Source: Akkermansiaceae bacterium (GTDB lineage: Bacteria; Verrucomicrobiota; Verrucomicrobiia; Verrucomicrobiales; Akkermansiaceae). Taken from it: DNA of 5,466 bases. Positions within the stretch are counted from its first letter, which is position 1. Every line of letters starts with the position of its first letter. The notes beneath the pieces are model-generated. The model made no database searches. It was not told the DNA's origin and saw nothing but the letters and a program-made list of their open reading frames with translations. This document shows, one piece after another, positions 1 to 4,784 of the stretch. The stretch lies in NCBI GenBank assembly GCA_029288115.1, contig JARFPV010000489.1:1-5466 (forward strand), read 5' to 3'. Both the position numbers and the translations under genes were made by a program.

Positions 1-337
1 ACGACTTTGCAGCTTTACCAAACCACTTATCGGCACCCTCACGGGAATTTTTAAGCTTTGCGGCGCTGGCGAGTTTGAGTTCGCAAAGCCCCTTACGATA
101 CCACATCGTGCCGAACTTTGGACCGTAGAGCATAGGAGCACGTCCGCTGTAAAGCGTCGTGATACGCTCGAGGATCGCTTGGCACTTATCGTATTTTCTT
201 TCCTTCCATGCCAAGTTTGCCTGGCTCATCGATTCATTAAGACTCTGAGCCTTGACCTCTCCAGTAAATGCCAGAGCCAGCAGCGATAGTAGACAGAGAA
301 AAAGCGTGAAAGATGAGGGGATCGATTTCGTATTCAT
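1..337 (-). CDS. Exported TPR-like helical protein, N-terminal part (runs off left edge)
   Basis: The reading frame opens at ATG 337-335 on the minus strand and stays open to the window edge, giving 112 complete codons. Residues 1-30 form a clear signal peptide: a lysine near the start, a Leu/Ala-rich core at about 11-24, and a V-K-A site before Q31. The mature part starts with a helical unit (about 33-62, containing NLAWKERKYDKCQAILERI), then a GPKFGTMWYRKGLCELKLA stretch. This resembles the helix-turn-helix repeats of TPR proteins found beside exbB/exbD genes in Verrucomicrobiota. The family link is by pattern recognition only, because most of the protein lies outside the window. It is probably periplasmic and may assist the ExbB/ExbD motor encoded upstream. 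The distance from exbD2 (331 bases) leaves room for its own promoter. No Shine-Dalgarno sequence sits next to ATG 337. The frame remains open for 42 codons upstream to a GTG at 463, but the signal peptide favours ATG 337. Confidence 0.8.
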   Translation of the reverse strand, partial: MNTKSIPSSFTLFLCLLSLLALAFTGEVKAQSLNESMSQANLAWKERKYDKCQAILERITTLYSGRAPMLYGPKFGTMWYRKGLCELKLASAAKLKNSREGADKWFGKAAKS

Positions 338-377
338 GGCGTGTGACAATAGATAGTTAGCAAAGGTTTTTCGAGTT

Positions 378-391
378 GTGCTGAAAAGCAC
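378..391. repeat. Small hairpin in the leader of the TPR-like gene
   Basis: GTGCT at 378-382 and AGCAC at 387-391 are perfectly complementary around a four-base loop. The plus strand has a GAAA loop (GNRA type); the minus strand, which is the likely transcript, has TTTC. If the promoter at 403-432 is real, this hairpin lies near the 5' end of the mRNA. A five-base-pair stem can arise by chance. Confidence 0.3.
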
Positions 392-402
392 TGTGTGTCG
401 GG

Positions 403-432
403 ATTTTAGTTCTTGGTTGTTTGGTTTGGCGA
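403..432 (-). promoter_or_regulatory. Possible promoter for the TPR-like gene
   Basis: On the minus strand, TCGCCA (432-427, four of six matches to TTGACA) is followed after 18 bases by TAAAAT (408-403, five of six matches to TATAAT). Transcription would start near 396, leaving a leader of about 60 bases before ATG 337. The match is modest and the gap is AT-rich, so this is only a candidate. Confidence 0.25.
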
Positions 433-460
433 AAATTAATGGATGAATTATCCAGTTTCC

Positions 461-470
461 CACCTCCTTA
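461..470 (-). promoter_or_regulatory. Strong Shine-Dalgarno-like sequence without a conventional start codon
   Basis: The minus strand reads TAAGGAGGTG here, an almost complete complement of the 16S rRNA 3' end. Other genes in the window lack clear Shine-Dalgarno sequences, so this stands out. Seven bases beyond the AGGAGG core is CTG (455-453), which opens a 32-codon frame ending at TAA 359-357. The GTG inside the motif (463-461) is in frame with the TPR-like gene but too close to the motif to be served by it. It may be a leader-peptide site, a decoy, or chance. Confidence 0.3.
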
Positions 471-612
471 TCGGCGCAGATTAGCGATTCCTGTAAATAC
501 CGCAACACGGAAGATGAATCAAATTATTGATCATCAGGTGTGCATGACTCGAGGATATCCCCTTACTGCTATTTAGTAACGACAATGGAGAAAGATTTCT
601 TAGGGCAATCAA

Positions 613-648
613 AGGTTACAGACAGATCGAAACCATGTGTCAGAACCT
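613..648 (-). terminator. Weak stem-loop after exbD2
   Basis: AGGTT (613-617) pairs with AACCT (644-648), and GACA (621-624) pairs with TGTC (638-641) inside it, leaving a loop of about 13 bases. It starts about 20 bases past the exbD2 stop on the minus strand. It is followed by TTGATTG rather than a solid T-run, so it is at best an imperfect terminator or 3'-end stabilising structure. Confidence 0.2.
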
Positions 649-668
649 CTCTTTACACGTGTGTGGCC

Positions 669-1136
669 CTACAGGTTATCCATCAGGTCTGTAAAGGTGA
701 CCTTGGAAATGTTTACTGAGGCAAGGCAGTTCAGCACATCGATTATGCGTTGCTGCTGTGACTCTCCGTCTGCCCATATCTGAACGATGGGTTTTTGCCC
801 ACCAGCCTCTGCTGCAGCGGCCAAACTCTCAAGTCGGCTACGGAGTTCATTCAGGGTCCGGTTGTCGGTTTCAGATTCAACCAATTCCTGGGCTGGGCCG
901 GTATTGACAAAAATCTGACCGCTCTTGTCGATCTTGATGAACATCGGCTCAAGGACAGGAGGCGTCTCACTCGGTGCCGCCGCTGGCAGTGCCATGCGCA
1001 GATCCTGCTCACGTGGCTGGATCGTGGTGGTAACGAGGAAATAAATAAGAAGCAGGAAACAAACATCAATCAGTGATGAAATATCCAGACCTGGTTCGTC
1101 GTCCTCTAGATTATCGGAAACTTTTTTACGTGCCAT
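669..1136 (-). CDS. exbD: ExbD/TolR-family biopolymer transport protein, second copy
   Basis: This 155-residue protein has the standard ExbD plan. A charged cytoplasmic N-terminus (1-18) is followed by one membrane segment at about 19-38 (SSLIDVCFLLLIYFLV), a proline-rich linker (about 41-63), and a periplasmic domain to the end that finishes with the usual IIDVLNCLASVNISKVTFT alpha/beta pattern. Asp24 in the membrane segment matches the essential proton-path aspartate of ExbD/TolR. In the family, ExbD dimers sit in the pore of an ExbB pentamer and transmit proton-motive force to a periplasmic partner. The gene starts 31 bases after exbD1 ends and is probably co-transcribed with it. The ATG at 1136-1134 puts the membrane segment at the expected distance from the N-terminus. 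It is clearly different in sequence from exbD1, so it is not a recent duplicate. The physiological partner (TonB-, Tol- or other type) cannot be told from the sequence. Confidence 0.9.
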   Translation of the reverse strand: MARKKVSDNLEDDEPGLDISSLIDVCFLLLIYFLVTTTIQPREQDLRMALPAAAPSETPPVLEPMFIKIDKSGQIFVNTGPAQELVESETDNRTLNELRSRLESLAAAAEAGGQKPIVQIWADGESQQQRIIDVLNCLASVNISKVTFTDLMDNL

Positions 1137-1167
1137 GGAAAATGGTGGTTAGAATATAAATGGTTTA

Positions 1168-1623
1168 TTACTTCTTCTCGAATCCGTAAACTGAGAAGAC
1201 TACGTTATCGACGCCGGCAGCCGCTGAGGCGCGGATCACTGTGCGCACATACTTGAACGACACTCCCTTGTCCCCACGGACGTGAATGACAGGCACCAGC
1301 CCCTTGGCTTTTTCCTCGTCTTTCTTTTTCTTCACGTAGTCAGTGATTGCCTCGGCATCAGTGAACTCAACTGTGGTGAGTTCTGCGCGATAGGTTCCGT
1401 CCTTGCGAACGTTGATGACGATACGGCCCTTGCCATCTTTTGCCTTCTTAGAAGATTTTGCCACGGGAGGCTCAACCTCGGGGTCCTGTTTCACCACGAT
1501 GACAGTGGATGCCACAATGAAGAATATCAGCAGAAGAAAGACCATGTCGATCATCGGTGACATGTCGACCTTGAGTTCGTCGTCATTTCCTGCCGCTATA
1601 CGGCGTAATTTATTGGATGCCAT
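1168..1623 (-). CDS. exbD: ExbD/TolR-family biopolymer transport protein, first copy
   Basis: This is a 151-residue ExbD. The cytoplasmic start (1-18) is followed by the signature VDMSPMIDMVFLLLIFFIVA (19-38), with Asp26 as the conserved membrane aspartate. A Lys-rich linker (about 56-66) leads into the periplasmic domain: strand GRIVINVRKDGTYR, then a very charged helix around KKKKDEEKAKG, then VIHVRGDKGVSFKYVRTVI and a closing VDNVVFSV strand. This is closer to the textbook ExbD signature than the second copy. It follows exbB after a 142-base gap that holds two inverted repeats and precedes exbD2 by 31 bases. ATG 1623-1621 gives a typical family N-terminus; no clear Shine-Dalgarno sequence precedes it. 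Two non-identical ExbDs, both keeping the aspartate, suggest that they pair as a heterodimer within one ExbB ring, but this is inference. Confidence 0.92.
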   Translation of the reverse strand: MASNKLRRIAAGNDDELKVDMSPMIDMVFLLLIFFIVASTVIVVKQDPEVEPPVAKSSKKAKDGKGRIVINVRKDGTYRAELTTVEFTDAEAITDYVKKKKDEEKAKGLVPVIHVRGDKGVSFKYVRTVIRASAAAGVDNVVFSVYGFEKK

Positions 1624-1669
1624 GGGATTGAATGAGATATTGCGAGGATTGCAGTGTATTGGTCATTAT

Positions 1670-1689
1670 TGGTTGATATGATTCAACCA
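1670..1689. repeat. Perfect 7-bp hairpin upstream of exbD1
   Basis: TGGTTGA (1670-1676) and TCAACCA (1683-1689) are perfect inverted repeats around a six-base loop. On the exb transcript it lies downstream of the larger stem-loop at 1698-1756 and about 45 bases before the exbD1 start. It has no T-run after it. It may be an RNA structure or a dyad for a DNA-binding protein. Confidence 0.5.
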
Positions 1690-1697
1690 TCCGTTTT

Positions 1698-1756
1698 GAT
1701 TCAGGATGCCCCTGACAAGGGACGTATCTCAGCCCGTTGTCAGGAATTCTTGAATC
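1698..1756 (-). promoter_or_regulatory. Large stem-loop between exbB and exbD1
   Basis: Three nested pairings line up: GATTCA (1698-1703) with TGAATC (1751-1756), CCTGACAA (1711-1718) with TTGTCAGG (1737-1744), and GGG (1719-1721) with CCC (1733-1735) across one bulged base and an 11-base loop. The inner stem of eight perfect pairs plus three more is strong. It begins about ten bases after the exbB stop on the transcript. The following bases on the transcript are A-rich, not a U-run, so a classical intrinsic terminator is unlikely. A partial terminator, RNase processing site or 3'-end stabiliser that gives more ExbB than ExbD would fit the known excess of ExbB in the complex. That role is inferred. 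Confidence 0.55.
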
Positions 1757-1765
1757 GTCTGTGGG

Positions 1766-2539
1766 TTAAACGGCGATGCCCTCGGGAATCTTAGCGAGAT
1801 GTGCGTCGCCATTCACTGTCTGGATGGAAGCATTGAGCAGTTCCTCCGCAGTGTGGTGGCACTCGGCAACCAGGTTGTTGAGTTTGTTCTTAAAGAAGAA
1901 ATAGGCAGCGAGCGAAGGAATCGCAGTAACCAGTCCCCACAGGGTGGTCAGGAGGGCCACGGAAATATCACCAGCCAGCGCCGATGGATCAGCTGATCCG
2001 TCACCACTCGCGAGGGTTCCGAACGCGCCCACCATACCGAGCACGGTTCCAAACAGTCCCAGCATGGGAGCAGCCTGTGCAATCAGCGAGATATAGTTGA
2101 TGAGCGTCATGCTCTTGCGGTTCTCATTGATGGTGTAGTCTGCTATCGCATCCTCCACGTAGTCGCGACCAAGGTCCTCAGGGCGGCGCGCATCGACATT
2201 GGGCAGTGCGTAAGCCATCATACGACCCAGGTAGCTCGGGTGTGATGCGCCAAGCTCGATAGCCGAACGGATGCGACAGTTGAGCATGTGATCCATCAGA
2301 CCTGCTTTAAGATCGTCGGGACCAAACTTTTGCTTGGTCAGGTTCATGAAGTTAAATACGCAAAGTGCGATCAGTGCGAGAATCAGAAGGCCGATCAGAA
2401 TCATGGGCCATCCACCGGCGATAACGTAACGCTCCAGGACATTCTTGTCATCCTCAGCATAAAGCGCCGGGGTAGAAATGATAGCTGTCGCTACTACTGC
2501 AGTTACAGTCTTGAAGGATCGGTTAGGTGTAATGTTCAT
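1766..2539 (-). CDS. exbB: ExbB/TolQ/MotA-family proton channel with N-terminal signal sequence
   Basis: This is the inner-membrane channel subunit that, with ExbD, uses proton-motive force to drive periplasmic or outer-membrane work. From ATG 2539 it has 257 residues. Residues 1-28 form a signal sequence (Lys10, hydrophobic 11-22, L-Y-A site before E29). Three membrane segments follow at about 38-64, 146-174 and 193-216. The family core is clear: AAPMLGLFGTVLGMVGAFG (156-174), with Thr165, and LLTTLWGLVTAIPSLAAY (196-213). The region between segments 1 and 2 is the cytoplasmic domain. A longer frame opens at ATG 2590 (274 residues). The shorter start is preferred because it places the signal peptide at the N-terminus, although neither start has a good Shine-Dalgarno sequence. 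It is the first gene of an exbB-exbD1-exbD2 cluster. A signal sequence is absent from E. coli ExbB. Confidence 0.93.
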   Translation of the reverse strand: MNITPNRSFKTVTAVVATAIISTPALYAEDDKNVLERYVIAGGWPMILIGLLILALIALCVFNFMNLTKQKFGPDDLKAGLMDHMLNCRIRSAIELGASHPSYLGRMMAYALPNVDARRPEDLGRDYVEDAIADYTINENRKSMTLINYISLIAQAAPMLGLFGTVLGMVGAFGTLASGDGSADPSALAGDISVALLTTLWGLVTAIPSLAAYFFFKNKLNNLVAECHHTAEELLNASIQTVNGDAHLAKIPEGIAV

Positions 2540-2590
2540 TCTTGGTGTTTTTAGGTTAGTTGGTGTGTCAACGTGTGACGATAACATCAT

Positions 2591-2760
2591 TGAAATGAGT
2601 CATCAGTCTGTTGAGACGATTCTGCGAATGATCCTCTTAGAGTAAAGGAGTAAATTGCGGAAAAATGGCCTTATTGGATTTCTTACAAGTCGCGCCTTGA
2701 CGCGACTGCGGCATGGGATTAGGCGTTCACTTCAGCGACACGGTATTACTGCCGCGCAAT
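2591..2760. other. Divergent intergenic region between exbB and tRNA-Arg
   Basis: These 170 bases must hold the promoters for exbB (minus) and tRNA-Arg (plus). No strong consensus promoter stands out on either strand. A TATTAC at 2744-2749 could be a -10 box for the tRNA (four of six matches), but no good -35 box lies at the right spacing. The main visible structure is the inverted repeat at 2688-2707. Confidence 0.4.
2688..2707. repeat. GC-rich 7-bp inverted repeat between exbB and tRNA-Arg
   Basis: AGTCGCG (2688-2694) and CGCGACT (2701-2707) are perfect inverted repeats around CCTTGA. It lies about 150 bases upstream of the exbB start and about 55 bases upstream of the tRNA. There is no T-run on either side. 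It may be an operator-like dyad or a leader hairpin. Confidence 0.45.
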
Positions 2761-2835
2761 GGGCTCATAGTACAATGGATAGTATGATGGCCTCCGAAGC
2801 CATAGATCCAGGTTCGACTCCTGGTGAGCCTACCA
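2761..2835 (+). tRNA. tRNA-Arg, anticodon CCG, with encoded CCA
   Basis: A full cloverleaf can be folded by eye. The acceptor stem pairs GGGCTCA (2761-2767) with TGAGCCT (2825-2831), with one G-U pair at the end. The D stem is GTAC/GTAT. The anticodon stem ATGGC/GCCAT (2787-2791 and 2799-2803) encloses loop CTCCGAA, so the anticodon at 2794-2796 is CCG, reading CGG arginine codons. A four-base variable region AGAT is followed by T stem CCAGG/CCTGG around TTCGACT. Discriminator A at 2832 is followed by a genome-encoded CCA at 2833-2835. All invariant features look intact. It stands alone, with no second tRNA nearby, and no integrated element or duplicated 3' end is visible. Confidence 0.96.
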
Positions 2836-2836
2836 C

Positions 2837-2843
2837 TTTTTTT
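2837..2843 (+). terminator. T-run ending the tRNA-Arg transcript
   Basis: Seven consecutive T bases begin two bases after the encoded CCA end. There is no separate hairpin, so the T-arm and acceptor structure of the tRNA would have to act as the stem. It sits in the 11-base gap between the tRNA and the convergent unknown gene, where a plus-strand stop to transcription would be expected. Confidence 0.4.
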
Positions 2844-2846
2844 ATC

Positions 2847-3374
2847 TCACTTGCGGAGTGTCACTGGAACTGGATTGGATGTCACCTCCCCGATCCATAC
2901 CTTTTTTTGCTTTGCCTCAGCAGTTTCCTGAACCTTGAATGTCACGGAGAGCTTAAATGGTTTTTCAGAGATCTTCTCAATCCCCTTCCAAGTCTTACCT
3001 GCAAGACGAATTTCGTAAACATAACACTGTCCTGCTTTAACCAGCGCGGCGTCAGGATATGATTGATCCCAGTCGTTAGGAACACGGGTAATACTAACCT
3101 TCCGGCCTCCTTCCTGCTCCGCTGTCAGCGACAGGTTGTTGTAACCCCACGGGCACCAGTCGCGCCACACCTTGAGATCCTTTCCAGATTGGTTGTGAAG
3201 GACTACATAAAAGACATCGAGAGATTTCTTGGCATAGATAACAGCTCCCTTCCCCACTGAATTTCGACTAGGCACGACCTCGATCCTCCAGTCCGGCAGA
3301 GTTTTTTCTGAGTCAGCAAACACCCCTGCGTTAGTCAGCAGGCTAACAACTACAACACACACTATTTTATTCAT
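2847..3374 (-). CDS. Small exported protein of unknown function
   Basis: I do not recognise this gene. From ATG 3374 it encodes 175 residues. The first 20 are a clean signal peptide (Lys3, core VCVVVVSLL, site V-F-A before D21), so the protein is probably periplasmic or surface-exposed. The same frame opens further upstream at TTG 3425, directly beside the rsmA stop, but that would bury the signal peptide. The mature part (about 155 residues) is mostly alternating beta-strand pattern, for example DVFYVVLHNQSGKDLKVW (53-70), CYVYEIRLAG and FKLSVTFKV, which suggests an immunoglobulin-like beta sandwich. Two cysteines, Cys74 in DWCPWG and Cys117, could form a disulfide. It is rich in Trp and Lys. 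It follows rsmA on the same strand after 51 bases and may be read through from it or have its own promoter. It ends 11 bases from the convergent tRNA. Confidence 0.75.
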   Translation of the reverse strand: MNKIVCVVVVSLLTNAGVFADSEKTLPDWRIEVVPSRNSVGKGAVIYAKKSLDVFYVVLHNQSGKDLKVWRDWCPWGYNNLSLTAEQEGGRKVSITRVPNDWDQSYPDAALVKAGQCYVYEIRLAGKTWKGIEKISEKPFKLSVTFKVQETAEAKQKKVWIGEVTSNPVPVTLRK

Positions 3375-3416
3375 AACACTACCAGCTATAGCACAAGATG
3401 GCGTGTGAGGGCCAAG

Positions 3417-3449
3417 AAAAAACAACTACCCATCGGCAGCCGATTTTTT
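3417..3449. terminator. Terminator-like hairpin at the end of rsmA-nudix
   Basis: ATCGG (3432-3436) and CCGAT (3440-3444) form a short stem around CAG, flanked by six T bases at 3444-3449 and six A bases at 3417-3422 (plus-strand reading). For plus-strand transcription the T-run is directly adjacent. For minus-strand transcription, the direction of the genes here, the T-run lies about nine bases past the stem. The stem overlaps the last codons of rsmA. It is a weak candidate in either direction. Confidence 0.25.
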
Positions 3450-4784
3450 CTGATAGGCTGCGTCAAATGCATTCCAGCATTCAATAAATCCAGTGGCAAA
3501 ATCCTGAGGCCGTGCAGCCACCCAAGCCTTCACCTCTTGGATTGAGAACCACTCGCCTGCTTCGATTTCACTGCATGGAAACCTTACTGCACCATCGTGG
3601 CGGGTGACATACAGCCTGACATGCTCCCACCCGGTATTCTCACAGGCCGGTATGCGTGCAACCTCCTGCACCTCCGCATTCTTGATGCCGAGTTCTTCGT
3701 CCAACTCCCTAACAGCTGACACATCATACCCCTCTCCGGCATTCAGGTGCCCTGCGGCGCTCGAGTCCCAATCGCCGGGATGAACGTCCTTGAGACGGGA
3801 TCGCTTCTGCAGAAACAGCTCTTTACGCTTGTTAAACACAAACATATGCACCGCCCGGTGAAGTAGCTTATCGCGATGCACCTCGTCACGAGTAGCCTGC
3901 CGCTGCACTTCATCGTTTTCATCCACCACATCGAACCATTCATCACCTTGCTGTGGATTGTCCTTTAATGGGTGATCGTCATAGGCACGCGCCAGATCCA
4001 CCCACTGCTCGAGAGTGAGCTCCTCGGCTCGGGATGTTTCGGGAACCCCCAGTGATTCGGCGACAACCTCCCATTGGGCAGTGTCTGGCATTTGCTTGCG
4101 CATCTGTTTGCGTCGCTGGGAAAAACCACGCCTAACAAGCTCATCAAACAAGCGAGCATCATAGACGGGAAGGTCATCGGGACGAGGTTCGCAGACCATC
4201 ACCGTGGAGTCGATCAAGGGACGTGGATGGAACGCCTGTGGCGGAATCGTCTTCACCGGCTTACTGACCCACTCGCTCTGCATGCGCAGTGACAGCACAC
4301 CATAGCTCTTGGTGCGTGGTTCCGCGATGATCCGATCAATAAACTCCTTCTGCAGCATCAGCACAGCGCGACACACCGGCGACGGACGTTTCATGAAATT
4401 GCGCATGATGGCACCACCTGCCGAGTAGGGCAAGTTACCTAACAACTTCACCGGTTGATACTTGAAAAGCTGCCTAACATCGAAACGTGCACCATCGTGA
4501 TGATGCACTTCGACGTTCCCTTGGGATGCGTATTTGTTTTTCAACCCCTCTGCGAGCCGGGCATCAAACTCAACCAGGATCACGCGATCCGCCATCTCCA
4601 CCACATGCGCAGTCAGCGCGCCTATCCCGGGACCGACCTCGACAACGGTATCACCAGGCTGCACATCAAGCTGCTCGACAATCCAGCGTGATACATTCTC
4701 ATCGATCAAAAAATTCTGCCCCAGTTTTTTGGAAGGCATCACACCTAACTCACTGAGCCGTTCTCTCGTATCGCTTGGATTCAT
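3426..4784 (-). CDS. rsmA: 16S rRNA dimethyladenosine transferase RsmA (KsgA) fused to a C-terminal Nudix hydrolase domain
   Basis: The single 452-residue frame carries two complete enzymes. Residues 1-~268 are RsmA, which uses S-adenosylmethionine to dimethylate two adjacent adenines near the 3' end of 16S rRNA (A1518/A1519 in E. coli numbering). Visible motifs are KKLGQNFLID (19-28), SAM motif I EVGPGIGALT (49-58), acidic Glu72, the catalytic NLPY (117-120), FHPRPLIDS (185-193) and the basic RRGFSQRRKQMRKQM (218-232). After a short linker, residues ~280-445 are a Nudix domain resembling the YfcD/Idi-like group: EWFDVVDENDEV at the start, then a perfect Nudix box from Gly345 to Ile367 (GX5EX7REXXEEXG, with Glu351, Arg359, Glu360, Glu363, Glu364). 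Ordinary RsmA proteins are about 270-290 residues, so this one is extended by the whole Nudix domain. ATG 4784 overlaps the bcp stop by one base and has no clear Shine-Dalgarno sequence, suggesting coupled translation. The Nudix substrate cannot be predicted. Confidence 0.95.
   Translation of the reverse strand: MNPSDTRERLSELGVMPSKKLGQNFLIDENVSRWIVEQLDVQPGDTVVEVGPGIGALTAHVVEMADRVILVEFDARLAEGLKNKYASQGNVEVHHHDGARFDVRQLFKYQPVKLLGNLPYSAGGAIMRNFMKRPSPVCRAVLMLQKEFIDRIIAEPRTKSYGVLSLRMQSEWVSKPVKTIPPQAFHPRPLIDSTVMVCEPRPDDLPVYDARLFDELVRRGFSQRRKQMRKQMPDTAQWEVVAESLGVPETSRAEELTLEQWVDLARAYDDHPLKDNPQQGDEWFDVVDENDEVQRQATRDEVHRDKLLHRAVHMFVFNKRKELFLQKRSRLKDVHPGDWDSSAAGHLNAGEGYDVSAVRELDEELGIKNAEVQEVARIPACENTGWEHVRLYVTRHDGAVRFPCSEIEAGEWFSIQEVKAWVAARPQDFATGFIECWNAFDAAYQKKSAADG

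Larger units (their letters stand above)
338..668. other. Gene-poor gap between exbD2 and the TPR-like gene
   Basis: No convincing gene was found on either strand in these 331 bases. The gap contains a weak stem-loop just after the exbD2 stop (613-648), an exceptionally strong minus-strand Shine-Dalgarno sequence (461-470), a possible minus-strand promoter (403-432) and a small hairpin (378-391). It also has a 45-codon plus-strand ORF (439-576) with no ribosome binding site, which is treated as doubtful. The likely role is the 3' end of the exb transcript plus the leader of the TPR-like gene. Confidence 0.5.

Noticed and set aside
338..463. In-frame 42-codon extension of the TPR-like protein to GTG 463
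   Set aside because: It would bury the signal peptide, and the GTG sits inside the Shine-Dalgarno-like motif, which therefore cannot serve it.
655..662. Palindrome ACACGTGT just after exbD2
   Set aside because: Eight bases only, with no repeat copies nearby and no link to a promoter; likely chance.
2761..2835. tRNA-Arg as an integration site for a mobile element
   Set aside because: No integrase, no duplicated tRNA 3' end and no change in gene character is visible on either side within the window.
2655..3062. A 135-codon plus-strand frame through the tRNA-Arg
   Set aside because: It runs across an intact tRNA and into the antisense of the exported protein gene. It has no ribosome binding site and no domain pattern.
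3375..3425. N-terminal extension of the unknown exported protein from TTG 3425
   Set aside because: The extension would place the signal peptide internally. The ATG at 3374 gives a normal signal peptide at the N-terminus.
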